A stretch of 8,994 nt of DNA, taken from contig JAPXTJ010000132.1 of NCBI GenBank assembly GCA_033812595.1, forward strand, positions 1-8,994. Reading direction: 5' to 3'. This DNA comes from JADLGF01 sp020849415 (GTDB taxonomy: Bacteria > Chloroflexota > Chloroflexia > Thermomicrobiales > UBA6265). Below are positions 6,848-8,994 of the stretch, in pieces. The position numbers were made by a program, and so were the translations under genes. A model generated the notes under the pieces. The model saw only the letters and a list, made by a program, of their open reading frames with translations, had not been told where the DNA came from and searched no databases. How positions within the stretch are numbered: position 1 is the stretch's first letter; the number at the start of each line of letters is the position of its first letter.

Positions 6848-8503
6848 ATGGATGAAGACCGCTACCTCCGAATCGCCGTCGAACCGATGGACGCCCTCCC
6901 CGAGGTGCTGTCCAGAGTCCGCGGTCACGCCGGACGGCCGGTATTCTTGGCGATCCCGGCGGCGTCACCGCTCTTCCTGACCGCTTCGGAGTTCCGCGCG
7001 CTGCGCGAAACCGTGCGGAGTGCGAATGCCAACCTGGTTGTCGTCAGCGATGACCGGCAGCGCCAGGATTTCGCCCGGCTCTTCAACCTGGTTCCCGCCG
7101 AGGACGAAGCGGCCGCGATCGCCTGGATCGGTGAGCAGGCCGCACCACGACCGCCGGTGAAGCCGGCTATCGATCCCGCCCTCGGCCCGCCGCGAACCGC
7201 CGGCTCCGGCGGTTGGGCGCCGCGTGTTGAACCGCCCAAACCGGCAATCGAGCCCACACCCGAACCGCCACCCGCCGCGCCGGCTACCCCTGAACCGATC
7301 AGCACGGCGCTGGTACCGGTCGTCGAGCCCACACCGATGCCGGTTCCGGTCGAACACCGCAAGCGCCGCAAATGGCCGTGGCTTGTTTCGCTGCTCGTCC
7401 TGCTCCTGCTGCTCGCCGGCGCGGCCGCGTGGTTGCCGCAGGCGACCGTTACCCTCACGCGCGAACGGACGCCGTTGACATCGCAGGTGCCGGTCATCGT
7501 CACCGAGCCTGGCGAAACGCTCGCCAATCCGGGCGACGCGGTGGTGATCTCGGGCGAACGTCAATCGATGAACGTGACCGTGGCGGCCATGGTGCCGGCC
7601 ACCGGCGAGCGCGCCACGCCTGATCAACCGGCACACGGCGGGATCGCCCTCGCGAACACGACCTCCGCATCGATCATCCTGCCGGCGGGCGCTGAATTCA
7701 CCAGCGACGGCGGGCTCGTCTTCACACTCGATTCCGAGGTGACTGTCCCCGCCGCCGCGGGCGATCGCTCCGGCATTGCCGACGGCGCCGTGACGGCAGT
7801 CGAAGGGGGCACGGCCGGCAATCTCGCCCAAGGCGCCCTCTCAGGGCAGCATGAGTCGGGCGTCTACTTCAGCAATCGCAACGGCGCTCTCGCTGGCGGC
7901 ACTGATCGCATCGTGACCGTCGTCAGCGAAGCAGACATGGAGACCGCCCGGACGGAACTCGAGACACGTCTCTACGAAGCGCTTTCGAACGCGTTGAATA
8001 TGGGTCTCGAAACCGAGGGCATCGTAGTGGTGCCCGGCTCGATTACTCACCCGGACCTCGTTCTCGTGCCTGAGTATCAAGTCGGCGAGGAGACGGAGCA
8101 GTTGCACGTCGAGGCGACTACGGACGTTTCCGGTCTCACGTTCGATTCCGCCGTTGCGCACACCGCGATTCTCGACGCCGCGGCCCCGTCCGCTCAGGTG
8201 GCGGAGGGCGAATTCATCGAACTCGATAGCGTCGAGATCACCTATGCCGCCGACCCCACCGGGGCGGCAAACGCCTTTATTGCTGATGTCATCGTGTGGC
8301 AGGTGACCGAACTCGACGCCGCCACGATCGACGGACTCGCCGATGAACTCGCACGCACGACCGTCGACGACGCGATGGCCAAGGCATCCGCGATCGACGG
8401 GGTCGCCTCGGTTTCGATCAAGATCAAGCCCGATTGGCTGCCATCGGCGGTGCGGGAACGGATGCCGATCGTGCCGCAGCGGATCGACGAGGTCGAGGAA
8501 TGA
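6848..8503 (+). CDS. Single-pass membrane protein with baseplate J/gp47-like exported domain
   Basis: 551 residues. Residues 1-97 form a cytosolic alpha/beta domain (strands PVFLAIP and NLVVVSDD). Residues 98-170 are a Pro-rich linker with repeated EPTPEP/EPTPMP. HRKRRK (170-175) precedes one membrane helix (176-196), giving an inside N terminus. The rest is exported and beta-rich; the segment ending in VTAVEGGTAGNLAQGALSG (about 315-333) matches the GxxGNxxAGxI pattern of the baseplate J-like fold. The C terminus, with PDWLPSAVRERMPIVPQRI, is like that of Chloroflexota homologues I recall. Despite the family name there are no phage tail genes nearby; it lies between housekeeping genes. Its function is unknown; an envelope structural or secretion role is inference. 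It starts 2 nt after alaS with little Shine-Dalgarno signal, so coupling to alaS is likely. Its TGA overlaps the ruvX ATG. Confidence 0.88.
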   Translation: MDEDRYLRIAVEPMDALPEVLSRVRGHAGRPVFLAIPAASPLFLTASEFRALRETVRSANANLVVVSDDRQRQDFARLFNLVPAEDEAAAIAWIGEQAAPRPPVKPAIDPALGPPRTAGSGGWAPRVEPPKPAIEPTPEPPPAAPATPEPISTALVPVVEPTPMPVPVEHRKRRKWPWLVSLLVLLLLLAGAAAWLPQATVTLTRERTPLTSQVPVIVTEPGETLANPGDAVVISGERQSMNVTVAAMVPATGERATPDQPAHGGIALANTTSASIILPAGAEFTSDGGLVFTLDSEVTVPAAAGDRSGIADGAVTAVEGGTAGNLAQGALSGQHESGVYFSNRNGALAGGTDRIVTVVSEADMETARTELETRLYEALSNALNMGLETEGIVVVPGSITHPDLVLVPEYQVGEETEQLHVEATTDVSGLTFDSAVAHTAILDAAAPSAQVAEGEFIELDSVEITYAADPTGAANAFIADVIVWQVTELDAATIDGLADELARTTVDDAMAKASAIDGVASVSIKIKPDWLPSAVRERMPIVPQRIDEVEE

Positions 8504-8925
8504 GCAGCGGCCGCCTGCTCGGACTCGATATCGGCTCCAAGCGCATAGGCGTGGCCGTGAGCGACGAACTCGGCATGCTCGCGTCACCGGTGGCGATGGT
8601 GCTGCGCGGTCGCAACGACCGTGCCGAATTCCGCAAACTCATCGCGACCTGGCAGCCGGACAAGTTGATCGCCGGACTCCCGACGGGCATGTCGGGCCGG
8701 GAGGGTCCACAGGCAGCGGAAACGCGCGATTACGCGGAAAAGCTGGCCAAGGAACTCGATCTGCCGCTCGAATACGGGGACGAGCGCCTCAGTTCCGCTG
8801 TGGCGGAACGTTCCCTGATCGAAGCGGGCGTCCGGCGCGAACAACGCAAGGAGAAGATCGACGCCATGGCGGCGGCGATCATGCTCCAGGGCTACCTCGA
8901 TCGCCAGCGGTTCAAACGACGGTAA
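8500..8925 (+). CDS. ruvX: Holliday junction resolvase-like RuvX / YqgF (16S rRNA 5'-end processing nuclease)
   Basis: A 141-residue RNase H-fold protein of standard YqgF length. It has the first catalytic Asp strand GLDIGSKRIGVAVSD (about residues 8-22), the LIAGLPTGMSGREGPQA motif (about 57-73), the DERLSS motif with the acidic residue in the second half, and the final KIDAMAAAIMLQGYLD with the last catalytic Asp. In E. coli YqgF takes part in pre-16S rRNA 5'-end maturation. The resolvase activity implied by the name is less certain. The ATG at 8500 overlaps the upstream TGA (ATGA), with GAGG at 8489-8492 spaced 7 nt, so translation is probably coupled. The open frame extends to 8434, but that part lies inside the previous gene. 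alaS close to a yqgF/yrrK gene is also known from Bacillus. Confidence 0.96.
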   Translation: MSSGRLLGLDIGSKRIGVAVSDELGMLASPVAMVLRGRNDRAEFRKLIATWQPDKLIAGLPTGMSGREGPQAAETRDYAEKLAKELDLPLEYGDERLSSAVAERSLIEAGVRREQRKEKIDAMAAAIMLQGYLDRQRFKRR

Positions 8926-8927
8926 CG

Positions 8928-8976
8928 GGGTTCCGGGTTCCGGGTTCCGGGTTCCGGGTTCCGGGTTCCGGGTTCC
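8928..8976 (+). repeat. Seven perfect tandem GGGTTCC heptamers (G-quadruplex pattern)
   Basis: Seven identical 7-bp units run without interruption, beginning 3 nt after the ruvX stop and ending in GAAAAGTG. The seven GGG tracts spaced by TTCC fit the G3N4G3N4G3N4G3 quadruplex pattern on the + strand, which is also the ruvX mRNA sense. Neighbouring units can instead form CCGG-GTT-CCGG mini-hairpins. No open frame and no T-run are seen here. Confidence 0.95.
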
Positions 8977-8994
8977 GAAAAGTGTGCGACGCAG

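Noticed and set aside
3753..6968. Open frame of 1071 codons on the - strand opposite alaS
   Set aside because: It lies opposite a clear AlaRS with all family motifs. Its Asp/Arg/Gly/Ala-rich composition without domain motifs is the usual product of antisense reading of a high-GC gene.
6965..7831. Open frame of 288 codons on the - strand
   Set aside because: It is a shadow of the baseplate-J-like gene, rich in Arg and Gly with no motif.
6848..8503. Phage or contractile injection system remnant
   Set aside because: Only one baseplate-J-like domain is present, anchored by a membrane helix, with housekeeping genes on both sides and no sheath, tube or spike genes.
8928..8976. CRISPR array or terminator
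   Set aside because: The units are 7 bp with no spacers, and there is no T-run after a stem, so neither class fits.

Overview
The window looks like chromosomal DNA from a high-GC bacterium. The best match I can propose is a Chloroflexota, Thermomicrobia-like lineage. The reasons are the alanyl-tRNA synthetase type, the gene order alaS, then a membrane-anchored baseplate-J-like protein, then ruvX, and a CopD-type membrane protein fused to a c-type cytochrome. This placement rests on recalled family patterns, not on a search.

Layout. (1) From the left edge to 2084, + strand: the 3' part of a large multidomain membrane protein. It has CopD-like membrane helices, a YtkA/FixH-like exported domain, two more helices, a cytochrome c domain and two further exported domains. 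(2) 2081-3235, - strand: a two-gene operon encoding a dihydrofolate-reductase-fold (RibD C-terminal type) protein followed by a GNAT acetyltransferase. Its last stop codon overlaps the stop of gene 1 inside one CTAG. (3) 3236-3419: a divergent control region, AT-richer than its neighbours, with several inverted repeats, two of them mutually exclusive. (4) 3420-4033, + strand: two small, closely spaced genes of unknown function in a patch of lower GC, followed by a terminator-like hairpin. (5) 4191-8925, + strand: a housekeeping block alaS, membrane-anchored baseplate-J-like protein and ruvX, with gaps of 2 nt and then a 4-nt ATGA overlap. (6) From 3 nt after ruvX: seven perfect GGGTTCC heptamers, which also fit the G-quadruplex pattern.

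The alaS block covers tRNA charging and processing of 16S rRNA 5' ends (RuvX/YqgF), with an unexplained envelope protein between them. The left gene suggests envelope copper or electron-transfer chemistry. I found no rRNA, tRNA, CRISPR array, transposase, phage module or recognisable defence system. The items most worth a second look are the heptamer/G4 array, the cytochrome fusion, the small two-gene cassette and the baseplate-J-like gene inside the alaS-ruvX block. None of these is proven to be a new system.
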